Source: CAVVSQ01 sp963848825 (lineage in GTDB: Bacteria > Planctomycetota > Planctomycetia > Gemmatales > Gemmataceae). Taken from it: a stretch of 64,000 nucleotides of DNA. The notes below the pieces were generated by a model. The model ran no database searches and was not told the origin of the DNA. It saw only the letters and a program-made list of their open reading frames with translations. Positions 22,388 through 33,400 of this stretch are shown here, one piece after another. The position numbers and the translations under genes are program-made. The stretch spans positions 434,001-498,000 of the forward strand of contig CAWKFA010000017.1 of the NCBI GenBank assembly GCA_963848825.1, written 5' to 3'. Position 1 is the first letter of the stretch. Every line of letters starts with the position of its first letter.

Positions 22388-22807
22388 ATGGAACATTTTT
22401 ATTCCCGGCTCGAACCTGGCAGGCTTCTTCATCTCGTCTGTCGCGGCAAGGATATCGCCGCCAAGCGTGTTAATATTGCCGATCCCGCCGAGTTCCTGCA
22501 GGTTTCAGGCCTGAAGCTGGCTGCCGGAGATGCTTTCCGGGCCCACAAACATATACCGATTCAAAAGATCACCACCATAACCCAGGAGTCGTGGGTGGTC
22601 ATTCACGGGACGGTTATCGCGTTCCTATATGACCTAGACGATACGCTGTTGGCCGAGGTGCCATTGCTTGGCGGAGACTTGTCGATCACCTTTTATGGCG
22701 GCCATACTTACCAATGCGTGGATGACGCTCTTGTCTATGAGTTCAAGACGGGACCTTACCTTGGGATCGAAAAGGATAAAGTCTTCATCGGGAGTGAAGG
22801 GGAATGA
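22388..22807 (+). CDS. WbuC-like cupin-fold protein
   Basis: 139 residues. HKHIPIQKITTITQESWVVI and GTVIAFLYDLDDTLL form the double-stranded beta-helix typical of the WbuC/cupin group found in O-antigen and capsule loci. GGHTYQCVDDALVYEFKTGP carries another conserved His in the cupin C-terminal strand. The role in surface polysaccharide synthesis is established only by association. The stop overlaps the following ATG by 4 bases, so it is translated with the aminotransferase. Confidence 0.7.
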   Translation: MEHFYSRLEPGRLLHLVCRGKDIAAKRVNIADPAEFLQVSGLKLAAGDAFRAHKHIPIQKITTITQESWVVIHGTVIAFLYDLDDTLLAEVPLLGGDLSITFYGGHTYQCVDDALVYEFKTGPYLGIEKDKVFIGSEGE

Positions 22808-23849
22808 TCCCCCAGTTTGTCCCGCTAATTGAGGCAGCGTACGGCGAGCGCAGTGCGCCGCCAGGTTGAGTCGACATTTGTCGGCTGTGGTAAGACCGTC
22901 GCCGCCTTCGAACGTGCCGTCGCCGACCACTCCGGCACCAGGCATTGTTGCGCCACCACGAGCGGCACAACCGCTCTGATGCTAGCGCTGCTTGCCGTTG
23001 CCCGGCCGGAAGGCCCTCGTAAAGTTCTCTTCCCCGCCTACACGTTTCTCGCTGGCGCCAATGCGGCCCGGCTCCTTGGTTTCGAAGTAGAGCTTGTGGA
23101 CATCGAGCGGGATTCGCTCTGCATGTCGCCGCGCCTGCTCTTGGAGTCACTCGCTCGCGCAGGTCCTGTCGCCGCTGTCATGTACGTCGATCACAATGCC
23201 TATGTCGGCGCTCAGCGGCATGAGGTGAGGGCCATCTGCGATCGGTTTAGCGTACCGCTCGTTGAGGACGGCGCAATGCTTTGGCGTCTTGCGCGGCCTC
23301 GCCGGACACGTGGGTGTCTTTAGCTTCAGTGTTCCAAAGCTGGTCACCACGGGGCAGGGCGGTTGCGTTATCACCGATGATGCGGCAACTGCCCAGGCTG
23401 TCGCGGACCTGTGCGATCATGGCGGGGATTGGCGCGAACGTCGCATCCATGAAAAGATTGGCGGGAACTTCAAATTCAACGACATTCTTGCTGCCTTCGG
23501 CTTGTCGCAAATTGAACGCCTGGATCACCTCCTCGCGCTACGCAAGGCCTTATTCGATGGCTACCGAAGCTACTTGAGCGTCATCGATCACGGCATGGAA
23601 TCCGCCTGGATGGTGATCTACCGGTCGGCGGATGCGGCAAGTCTCGCCGAGGCCCTGCGTTTACAAGGCATCCAGGCGGTGCAATATTACCGGCCAATTC
23701 ACCACAACCCTCCGTTCCGAGATGGTCGTTCCTATCCCGAAGCAGAGGCGGCCTATCGGGAGCTGCTTTATTTGCCGTCATCGTTGTCGCTTACGCCAGA
23801 TGAAATCCGCCATATTTGTCACTCGGTTCTGACCGCCGCGGCCGCTTGA
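22804..23849 (+). CDS. DegT/DnrJ/EryC1-type sugar aminotransferase (frameshifted)
   Basis: Starts MIPQFVPLIEAAYGERS; a break near 22855 leads to VESTFVGCGKTVAAFERAVA. Then come CATTSGTTALMLALLAVA, the PLP phosphate-binding region, and LFPAYTFLAGANAARLLGFE. VPLVEDGA carries the PLP-pyridine Asp. After a second break near 23275, VGVFSFSVPKLVTTGQGG holds the Schiff-base Lys. The C-terminus ELLYLPSSLSLTPDEIRHIC is typical. About 348 residues, a transaminase for nucleotide-linked keto sugars, consistent with an amino sugar in the polysaccharide. Its 3' end abuts a broken glycosyltransferase on the other strand. Confidence 0.82.
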
Positions 23850-24030
23850 AATAAGGCCATGGCTGCCGAGACGAGGAGGATAGATAATATGGCGGACTTC
23901 GTACCCGCGCCGATTGGTCAAGACGCTGACCTGATGACCCAGATCGCGCAAGTAAAGGACAGGCTCCAAGATGTTGCGAGGTGGCGGTGCTGTCGGGTGG
24001 GAAGGATTGGTTCAGAAGGAGAATGCGCAT
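23850..24030 (-). pseudogene. remnant of a GT4 glycosyltransferase N-terminus
   Basis: On the minus strand ATG 24030 opens MRILLLNQSFPPDSTATSQH. One frame change near 23970 gives LRDLGHQVSVLTNRRGYE, the standard first 50 residues of WcaI-like GT4 enzymes. After about 55 codons the similarity ends at the 3' end of the aminotransferase on the other strand; no donor lobe or E-x7-E motif follows. This is a truncated relic, probably left by recombination at the cluster boundary. Confidence 0.6.
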
Positions 24031-24042
24031 CAGATGTCACCC

Positions 24043-24076
24043 GCGGCGCGAAAAAGCGCGTTCGCATTTTTTTTTA
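24043..24076 (+). terminator. intrinsic terminator after the aminotransferase
   Basis: GCGGCGCG, a short A-rich loop, then GCGCG and TTCGC form an imperfect GC stem, followed by a run of nine T residues (24067-24075). It lies about 200 bases after the aminotransferase stop and just before a promoter-like element for the next gene. Confidence 0.6.
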
Positions 24077-24077
24077 A

Positions 24078-24105
24078 TTGACATTATGCTGTCTTAGGGT
24101 ACACT
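24078..24105 (+). promoter_or_regulatory. sigma-70-like promoter for the PEP-CTERM gene
   Basis: TTGACA at 24078-24083 is a perfect -35 box. TACACT at 24100-24105 (4 of 6 matches to the -10 consensus) follows after 16 bases. Transcription would start near 24112, about 70 bases before the GTG at 24183. It directly follows a terminator, which makes a real transcription-unit boundary likely. Confidence 0.6.
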
Positions 24106-24182
24106 AACAGTCCCCGGCAGCAGGAGTACGTTTTTTTAGCCCCCTCTTCCATTCTTCGAGCGTAAAACAGTTGAGGTGCGCC

Positions 24183-25073
24183 GTGAACCTATCCTTGGTA
24201 CGAGCCCATTTGCTTCTCGGGGCGTTTTTCATGGCAAATTTGTGCCACGCCGGGCCGATTAACACGGACGTTTACGCCAACTTGGGCACGCCACTTAATA
24301 ATGCAAATTCGGCTTACACCGTCTCGATTAATAACGGAGATGGTGGTGCGACCGCCCAGTACAATTATTCGGGAGCCATCCCGTGGACGCAATCGCTATC
24401 CCACCCCACCAATCCCGCTCTTGGGCCAACCTTTTATACTTTTTGCATCGAGCTTACCCAAGACGTAAACATTGGCAGCACTAATGACCATTACATAATT
24501 GCAAACCTTGCGGATGCACCAAAGCCAGGAACGGCTCAAAGCGGCCATGACGTGTCGCCGGGAAATCCGGTGAACCAGATGGGAACGACCAAGGCAGACG
24601 CCATCTCGCGATTGTGGAATGGTTTCTACGGTACCTCACAAGCCCAGATCGCCAGCACTACTAGTTTAGTGAACGGGGCGGCTTTTCAACTGGCGATATG
24701 GACAATTGAATATGACATGGACTCAACAGGTCGGGTATCAAGTGATGCTTTCCTAACTTCGACTGCATTCCGGGCCTCTTCAGCAAACGGGGATTTAATA
24801 GCGTTGGCAGAGCCCCTGCTTTATGACGTTGACACTTCACAAACGAATGCGTTGGACAAAACTTCCACCGGCTCTGGCAACTATTCTGAGGATGCTCTCG
24901 TACATAGTGGCCTCCATCTTATTGCCCTGACAAGTGACGGTGCAAACGGACTCCAGGACCAGGTCACCGTGTGCACGCCCGAGCCTTCCTCGCTCATGCT
25001 TGCCTTTATGGGCGGCCTCGCGGTAACCGCTGTCGGCTATAAACGCCGCAAGCAATGTCCGCAACTTTCTTGA
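24183..25073 (+). CDS. PEP-CTERM protein with thioester-like domain
   Basis: 296 residues from GTG 24183, which follows GAGG by 6 bases; a TTG at 24171 is the alternative. A signal peptide (LLLGAFFMANLCHAG) is followed by an extracellular beta-rich domain. YTFCIELTQ (C88) and AAFQLAIWTIEYD (Q169) resemble the Cys and Gln pair of TED (thioester) domains of surface adhesins. The C-terminus has the sorting tripartite signal: PEP at 266-268 in TPEPSSLMLAF, a hydrophobic helix, then YKRRKQ. Predicted to be exported by Sec and cleaved or anchored by an exosortase; the exosortase gene follows 53 bases later. The thioester idea is inference from two motifs. Confidence 0.85.
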   Translation: MNLSLVRAHLLLGAFFMANLCHAGPINTDVYANLGTPLNNANSAYTVSINNGDGGATAQYNYSGAIPWTQSLSHPTNPALGPTFYTFCIELTQDVNIGSTNDHYIIANLADAPKPGTAQSGHDVSPGNPVNQMGTTKADAISRLWNGFYGTSQAQIASTTSLVNGAAFQLAIWTIEYDMDSTGRVSSDAFLTSTAFRASSANGDLIALAEPLLYDVDTSQTNALDKTSTGSGNYSEDALVHSGLHLIALTSDGANGLQDQVTVCTPEPSSLMLAFMGGLAVTAVGYKRRKQCPQLS

Positions 25074-25126
25074 CCTTGCTTGAAAATAGTTCCTCTCTTG
25101 GATGAGTTTGTCTTGCGCGGTAAGTC

Positions 25127-26785
25127 GTGAAAACGTCGCACATTATTGAGCCAACACCTACCATCGGGCGGGTATTAATTTCATTTCCTTTGGCTCGAAT
25201 TCTCGGTTTGGTGGGTTTGTTTCTCGTCGAAGCTTTCGTAATTACTTATCAGCTCCGCTGGGGTCGGCTAGTCTCCCAGCCGGACAGCCTTTGGCTGAGC
25301 ATAGCCGAGCACGTGCCCGCACTTATCCAGGTGCTCTTGGTTGCCACCGCGACAAGTCTGGTCCTGGGCTGGCGACGCCTCCGGGCTGAATGGCATAAAC
25401 ATTCCGCATCGATCCGGCCATGGAGCTTTCCGTGGCCGTTTTTTTTTACCCACCTGACTTTCCTTGGCGGCTATTTGACCCTGACGGCCTGGCTTTTGAG
25501 TGGCGAGGCCACCAATTCCTCCTTGGGCTTTGCATGGGCATTCCTGGGGCTTGCCGCTCTCGCGTTCCTGGGACTCAGTTCTCTTCCCGCGGCCGTCTGG
25601 TTGAAATTGGCGCGTCGTGGGTGGCTGATCTGCCTGGCGAGCATCGTCGTGGGCCTGGTGGCTTTCTACTGCGGCGAACTCACGCTTTCCTGGTGGCGGC
25701 CGCTTAGCGATGCAACGTTGTGGCTGGTCCGGGTGCTGCTGTCGGTGGTAACGGCCGACGTGATCTACCAGCCAGACGAGTTCCTCATCGGCACCGCAAA
25801 TTACGCGGTAACCGTTGGTGCACCGTGCTCGGGTTACGAAGGGATAGGCCTCGTTTGGATTTTTCTGAGCACTACCTGGCCTTATGCCGGCACTCCTTGC
25901 GTTTTCCGCAGGCACTGGTGCTGATTCCCATTGGAACGGTACTGATCTGGCTAACGAACGCCCTGCGAATCACGATCCTCATTCTAATCGGGGCGCACTG
26001 GTCCACGGACATTGCCGAACGGGGTTTTCATTCACAGGCAGGCTGGCTAGCCTTCAATGTGGTGTGCCTGGGATTGGTGGCGCTGAGCACCGCGCTCGAA
26101 GTTCATTCGCGAAGTTGATAGGACTGGCGACGAGGCTGCGGCAGAATGCTTTAATCCAGCGACACCCTACCTGGTGCCTTTCGTGGTACTGATGGCCGGT
26201 CTGATGCTGTGCGCCGCCTTCTCCGCCGGCTTTGACTACCTCTACCCGCTCCGAGCTTTGGCCGTGGCCGCCGCCCTATTATGGTTTTGGCGAGATTATG
26301 CCAGCTGGAAGTGGTCATGGTCGTGGCCAGCAGTCGGCGTTGGTTTCGCTGTTTTCCTTATGTGGCTGGGCCTGGAATGGGCCTTAAAAGGCTTTTTCGA
26401 CGATGTCGCATTCGCCACCGCCATAGACGAAATGCCCGTCGGTTCCAGGATTACATGGCTTTTTTTCCGCGTTCTAGGGTCGGTAGTGATGGTGCCGTTG
26501 GCAGAGGAATTGGCGTTTCGCGGCTTTTTGATCCGCCGATTGCAGAATACCGACTTCCAGGCCGTGCCGGAAGGAAGATTCACCTGGGTATCATTCATCG
26601 TGTCGTCGGTGCTTTTTGGGCTGTTGCATGATCGATGGCTGGCAGCGACGTTGGCCGGAATGGCTTATGCTGCAATACTTTATCGTCGCCAGCGCCTTTC
26701 CGAAGCGGTGTTGTCGCACGCCGTTACCAATGCATTGATTGCGTGGTATGTGCTGATCTGGGGCGTCTGGAGCCTCTGGGCCTGA
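25127..26785 (+). CDS. xrtE: exosortase E fused to CPBP (CAAX) protease (frameshifted)
   Basis: About 551 residues. GTG 25127 starts a multi-spanning membrane protein. APCSGYEGIGLVW (Cys234) is the exosortase catalytic cysteine motif. After a break near 25886, LTNALRITILILIG supplies the conserved Arg and GFHSQAGWLAFNVV the His region. A second break near 26095 joins without a stop codon to EVDRTGDEAAAECFNPATPY and a second membrane domain with LAEELAFRGFL, VLFGLLHDRWL and SHAVTNALIAW, the EExxxR, FxxxH and HxxxN motifs of CPBP/Rce1-type intramembrane proteases. An exosortase with a C-terminal CPBP domain is the established exosortase E/protease of VPEID-CTERM systems. The matching VPEID-CTERM protein is encoded next. 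Confidence 0.9.
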
Positions 26786-27013
26786 ACTCCCAACTGCGCG
26801 GGGCGGCATGCACTTGGTAGAGCAGCCCACCGTGGGCATTCCGGTCCTAAATTTGCAAAATAAAAAAAATAATTTGACTTTTCTATATACATAAAACTTG
26901 ACGCCGGCGCTAAATGTTGTTAAAAGAGGCAAACTTGGCAAGTGATCGGTGCTTCCAGCCATCTGTTGTCAATTGATGACCACTGGAATTGCACACACAT
27001 GAGGAGAGTCGAA

Positions 27014-27253
27014 ATGCGGACGACAGCAACTCGCAGGATTATGTTCAACACTATCCGAATTGCCCGGATGTCTTGTGGGCTGTTCTTGGCGCTCGCGGCG
27101 ATTTGCATGGAGGTGCAAGCGAACGGCCCGCCGCCGCGGGTACCTGAAATTGATCTTGGTTCCCTAAGTAGCTCGATAGCACTATTGGCCTGTGGATTCT
27201 TTCTAGTCAAAGGGTCAATTCGGCGAACGAAGGGATCCACTAGCCAACAATAA
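27014..27253 (+). CDS. VPEID-CTERM sorting-signal protein
   Basis: 79 residues. ATG 27014 is chosen over ATG 26999 because AGGAGAG at 27002-27008 lies 5 bases before it. A Sec signal peptide (MSCGLFLALAAICMEVQA) is followed by a mature stretch of only a few residues (NGPPPR). Then comes the literal motif VPEID at residues 43-47, a hydrophobic helix LSSSIALLACGFFLV, and a basic tail SIRRTK. So nearly the whole exported product is sorting signal. In known VPEID-CTERM systems one such small protein sits beside exosortase E, as here. A possible promoter is TTGACG at 26898-26903 with TTAAAA at 26920-26925. Function of the protein is unknown. Confidence 0.88.
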   Translation: MRTTATRRIMFNTIRIARMSCGLFLALAAICMEVQANGPPPRVPEIDLGSLSSSIALLACGFFLVKGSIRRTKGSTSQQ

Positions 27254-27478
27254 GTGCGCGTAGCCACGTCCAAATACCGGATGATATTCGGGTGATTGGT
27301 GTAATAACGGGCTACATCGCCGACGTGCCGGGAATACTCTCCGTTTGCAGGCAATTTTGCAATAATCCCTTCGGTGACTTGGTTATAGCCATTCGGCGTC
27401 TTGAGTTTCCATCCGAGAGAAATCATGGACGCCGATATTTTGCGCCCTCGTTGTTTTGATTATTGAGGTAGTTGTGCC

Positions 27479-30400
27479 ATGAAACGTTCGCTCAGGTTAC
27501 TAGTGTCAACGCTCATTCCCGCCATTATTCGTCCCCTTCGTAAGGCGTCAACCAACGTTAAACTAAACCTCGAGTTGTTGGAGGATCGTTCCCTTCCCTC
27601 GTCTGGTAGTTTTCTTCAAGGGACAGCATTCGTTGACGTAAATCACAATGGCGTTTTGGACGGCAATCCCTACCTACCCGGGGCCAATATATCTCTCTAT
27701 CAGGGCACATCAGCAGTAGGCACTCCGCTGGCCACTACGGTCACCGATGGAAATGGCGCTTATCTTTTCAATAACGTAAATGTTTCGATGTCCTATGGTA
27801 ACGCGGGGTTGAACCCGGGAACTTACACGCTTGTTGAGACGCCACCGACGGGTTACGCCAATGACGCAACGCAGGTTCTCTCGCAGATCTACCCGGCTAC
27901 TCCGGTGAATATTAGTACGATTCAGGTAACGCTCTTAGATCCGTCTGCAATGCAGATTTCTTTCGATTCCACTGCATTTTTTGACCGAAATAAGTGGGAA
28001 TACTACGGCCATGACCTTTATGGCCAACATGATTTTGGTACTGTGGGCCAGTTTCCTGTGTCGATACAATCGGGCGGTAACCCGCAGAGCCAGTTTCTGT
28101 CCTTTTGCAGCGACCTGTTTAATAGTTTGGGCGATGGCACTAATGTTTATAACGTGGTACCCAGCCTGTCCCCAAATTCCAATAACGGGCAAGCCACCTT
28201 TACAAGTCAAGCCCTTGGCCGAATAGGTTATCTCTATAATCATTATGCCTACAACGTCTTGGCTGGTTCAGCCTACACGCCCAACGACATGAGTGAAACC
28301 GATGCGGCAGGTCTTCAATTCGCAATTTGGCAATTGTTGTATGGAAATAACTTTACCAATATTCAGAATGTTGATCCATACACGACTGCCCAGCAGCAAA
28401 CAGATGCAGTCGCGAGAGAGAATTTCTATTTGAGCGATTCTCTTGGAAAAAGTGAAGGTGTCACTTTTCTGAATCTAAATGTACCGCCAACTCCAATCGT
28501 CGGTGCGCAAGGAATGATTGCGGCGGAAAGCATGAACTTCGGAAATACTGTCGCCCACCTAATAAAGCAGACTCCATTAATTGTGACGAGTCCGAACCCG
28601 ACTTCTGTGACGCTGGGCAACTCGCCTACAACTCTTACAGACGCCGTCTCCATTTCGGGCGGAAATCATCCTACCGGCACAGTCACTTTTACCTTATTCG
28701 CACCAGGCAATCCAGTCGCGGTCGACACGGAGATTGTTCCTGTGACGGATGATGGTACCTATGCGACGCCGAACGGGTATCTGCTGCCTGCCGTGGGTGC
28801 CGTAGTTGGAACCTACCAGTGGGACGCGGTTTACAGCGGGGATGATAACAACAATTTGGTACGCGAGAACAACAATGTGGGCGAGCAGGTGGTGGTCAAC
28901 AAGGCCCAGCCGAAACTCGTGACGGTAGCCAGTTTCTCGGCCGGTAACGTGGTGGGCAGCGCGATCCCACAGGATCAGGCGATGTTGTCGGGTGGGTACA
29001 ACATCAGCGGCGGGTCGATCACCTTCAAGCTGCACGCGCCGGACACTTCGATCGTGGATATGGAGACCGTGACTGTAACCGCGAGCGGCACTTACAACAC
29101 CGCCAACACGGTTATCGCGAGCCAGGTCGGGACCTACACCTGGACAGCAAGTTACACCGGCGACGGACTGAATGTCGGCGCGAGCGACCAAGCGGACATT
29201 CAGGAGCAGGTGACGACGGTAAAGGCGACACCGACGCTGGTGACAGTGGCCAGCTTCTCGGCCGGTAACGTGGTGGGCATGCGCGATTCCGCAAGATCAG
29301 GCGAAGTTGTCGGGCGGCTTCAATATCAGCGGTGGTTCGATCACGTTCAAGCTGCATGCGCCAGACACGTCGATCGTGGATACGGAGACCGTGCCTGTAA
29401 CCGCGAGCGGCACTTACAATACGCTCAACACGGTTATCGCGAGCCAGGTCGGGACCTACACCTGGACAGCAAGTTACACCGGTGATGGGCTGAATGTCGG
29501 CGTGAGCGACCAAGCGGACATTCAGGAGCAGCTGACAACGGTAAAGGCGACACCGACGCTGGTGACAGTGGCCAGCTTCTCGGCCGGTAACGTAGTGGGC
29601 AGCGCGATTCCGCAAGATCAGGCGACGCTGTCGGGTGGGTACAACATCAGCGGCGGGTCGATCACCTTCAAGCTGCACGCGCCGGACACTTCGATCGTGG
29701 ATACTGAGACCGTGACTGTAACCGCGAGCGGCACTTACAACACCGCCAACACGGTTATCGCGAGCCAGGTCGGGACCTACACCTGGACAGCAAGTTACAC
29801 CGGTGATGGGCTGAATGTCGGCGTGAGCGACCAAGCGGACATTCAGGAGCAGGTGACGACGGTAAAGGCGACACCGACGCTGGTGACAGTGGCCAGCTTC
29901 TCGGCCGGAAACGTGGTGGGCAGCGCGATTCCGCAAGATCAGGCGAAGCTGTCGGGCGGCTTCAATATTAGCGGTGGTTCGATCACCTTCAAACTCAAAG
30001 CGCCGGACAATACGATTGTCGATACAGAGACGGTACCTGTAACGGCTAGCGGTACCTACAACACCGCCAACACGATTATCGCGAGTCAACTCGGAACGTA
30101 CACCTGGTCGGCGAGTTACACCGGCGACGGACTGAATGTCGGCGTCAACGATCAGGCGGACATTCAGGAGCAGGTGACGACCGTAAAGGCGACACCGACG
30201 CTGGTGACAGTGGCCAGCTTCTCGGCCGGAAACGTGGTGGGCAGCGCGATCCCGCAAGATAAGGCGACGTTATCGGGTGGGTACAGCATTAGTGGCGGGA
30301 CGATCACGTTCAAGCTGCATGCGCCGGACACGTCGATCGTGGATACGGAGACCGTGACTGTAACCGCGAGCGGCACTTACACTACCCTCAACACGGTTAT

Positions 30401-33400
30401 CGCGAACCAGGTCGGGACCTACACCTGGTCAGCAAGTTACACCGGTGATGGGCTGAATGTCGGCGTCAGCGACCAAGCGGACATCCAGGAGCAGGTGACG
30501 ACCGTAAAGGCGACACCGACGCTGGTGACAGTGGCCAGCTTCTCGGCGGGTAACGTGGTGGGCAGCGCGATTCCGCAAGATCAGGCGAAGCTGTCGGGCG
30601 GCTTCAATATTAGCGGTGGTTCGATCACCTTCAAACTCAAAGCGCCGGACAATACGATTGTCGATACAGAGACGGTACCTGTAACGGCTAGCGGTACCTA
30701 CAACACCGCCAACACGATTATCGCGAGTCAACTCGGAACGTACACCTGGTCGGCGAGTTACACCGGCGACGGACTTAATGTCGGCGTGAGCGACCAAGCG
30801 GACATTCAGGAGCAGGTGACGACGGTAAAGGCGACACCGACGCTGGTGACAGTGGCCAGCTTCTCGGCCGGAAACGTGGTGGGCAGCGCGATTCCGCAAG
30901 ATCAGGCGAAGCTGTCGGGCGGCTTCAATATCAGCGGTGGTTCGATCACGTTCAAGCTGCATGCGCCAGACACGTCGATCGTGGATACGGAGACGGTGCC
31001 TGTAACCGCCAGCGGCACTTACAACACTGCCAACACGGTTATCGCAAGCCAACTGGGGACATATACCTGGTCGGCGAGTTACACTGGCGACGGACTGAAT
31101 GTCGGCGTGAGCGACCAAGCGGACATCCAGGAGCAGGTGACGACCGTAAGGGCGACACCGACGCTGGTGACAGTGGCCAGCTTCTCGGCGGGTAACGTGG
31201 TGGGCAGCGCGATTCCGCAAGATCAGGCGAAGCTGTCGGGCGGCTTCAATGTTAGCGGTGGGTCGATCACGTTCAAACTCAAGGCGCCGGACAATACGAT
31301 TGTCGATACGGAGACGGTACCTGTAACCGCTAGCGGTACCTACAACACCGCCAACACGATTATCGCGAGTCAACTCGGAACGTACACCTGGTCGGCGAGT
31401 TACACTGGCGACGGACTGAATGTCGGCGTGAGCGACCAAGCGGACATCCAGGAGCAGGTGACGACCGTAAAGGCGACACCGACGCTGGTGACAGTGGCCA
31501 GCTTCTCGGCGGGTAACGTGGTGGGCACGCGATTCCGCAAGATCAGGCGAAGCTGTCGGGCGGCTTCAATATTAGCGGTGGTTCGATCACCTTCAAACTC
31601 AAAGCGCCGGACAATACGATTGTCGATACAGAGACGGTACCTGTAACGGCTAGCGGTACCTACAACACCGCCAACACGATTATCGCGAGTCAACTCGGAA
31701 CGTACACCTGGTCGGCGAGTTACACCGGCGACGGACTTAATGTCGGCGTGAGCGACCAAGCGGACATTCAGGAGCAGGTGACGACGGTAAAGGCGACACC
31801 GACGCTGGTGACAGTGGCCAGCTTCTCGGCCGGAAACGTGGTGGGCAGCGCGATTCCGCAAGATCAGGCGAAGCTGTCGGGCGGCTTCAATATCAGCGGT
31901 GGTTCGATCACGTTCAAGCTACATGCGCCAGACACGTCGATCGTGGATACGGAGACGGTGCCTGTAACCGCAAGCGGCACTTACAACACTGCCAACACGA
32001 TTATCGCGAGTCAACTCGGAACGTATACTTGGTCGGCGAGTTACACCGGCGACGGGCTGAATGTCGGCGTGAGCGATCAAGCGGACATACACGAGCAGGT
32101 GACGACCGTAAAGGCGACACCAACGCTGCTGACAGTGGCCAGCTTCTCCGCGGGTAACGTGGTGGGCAGCGCGATCCCACAAGATAAGGCGACGTTGTCG
32201 GGCGGCTTCAATATCAGCGGTGGGTCGATCACGTTCAAGCTGCATGCGCCAGACACGTCGATCGTGGATACGGAGACCGTGACTGTAACCGGGAGCGGCA
32301 TTTACAACACTGCCAACACGATTATCGCGAGTCAACTCGGAACGTATACTTGGTCGGCGAGTTACACCGGCGACGGACTGAATGTCGGCGCCAACGATCA
32401 AGCGGACGTCAAGGAGCAGGTTACGACCGTAAAGGCGACACCGACGCTGGTGACGGTGGCCAGTTTCTCGGCCGGTAACGTGGTGGGCAGCGCGATCCCG
32501 CAAGATCAGGCGAAGCTGTCGGGTGGTTACAACATCAGCGCTGGTTCGATCACGTTCAAGCTGCACGCGCCAGACACGTCGATCGTGGATACGGAGACGG
32601 TGCCTGTAACCGCAAGCGGCACTTATAACACTGCCAACACGGTTATCGCGACCCAACTCGGAACGTACACCTGGTCGGCAATCTACACTGGCGACGGACT
32701 GAATGTCGGCGCCAACGATCAAGCGGACGTCAAGGAGCAGGTTACGACCGTAAAGGCGACACCGACGCTGGTGACGGTGGCCAGTTTCTCGGCCGGTAAC
32801 GTGGTGGGCAGCGCGATCCCGCAAGATCAGGCGAAGCTGTCGGGTGGTTACAACATCAGCGCTGGTTCGATCACGTTCAAGCTGCACGCGCCAGACACGT
32901 CGATCGTGGATACGGAGACGGTGCCTGTAACCGCAAGCGGCACTTATAACACTGCCAACACGGTTATCGCGACCCAACTCGGAACGTACACCTGGTCAGC
33001 AATCTACACCGGCGACGGACTGAATGTCGGCGCCAACGATCAAGCGGACGTCAAGGAGCAGGTGACGACGGTAAAAGCAACGCCGACGCTGGTGACAGTG
33101 GCCAGTTTTTCGGCGGGCAATGTAGTGGGCAGCGCGATACCACAAGATCAGGCGAAGCTGTCGGGCGGCTTCAATATCAGCGGCGGTTCGATTACCTTCA
33201 AACTCAAAGCGCCGGATAATACGATCGTGGATACGGAGTTGGTTCCGGTCCATGTTGGCGTGACCACTTATAACACGGCCAACACCGTCATCGCGAGTCA
33301 ACTCGGAACCTACACCTGGTCCGCAAATTACACCGGAGACGGGCTGAATGTCGGCGCCAACGATCAAGCGGACGCCAAGGAGCAGGTGACGACCGTAAAG

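Noticed and set aside
27244..27426. Minus-strand frame reading ISLGWKLKTPNGYNQVTEG... between the VPEID gene and the giant gene
   Set aside because: It looks somewhat protein-like and could be a gene scrap, but I recognise no family, it has no clear ribosome-binding site and continues antisense through the VPEID gene.
28900..33400. CRISPR-like regular repeats
   Set aside because: The unit is 321 bases, fully coding, without spacers; it is a protein repeat array. No CRISPR array or cas gene is seen anywhere in the window.
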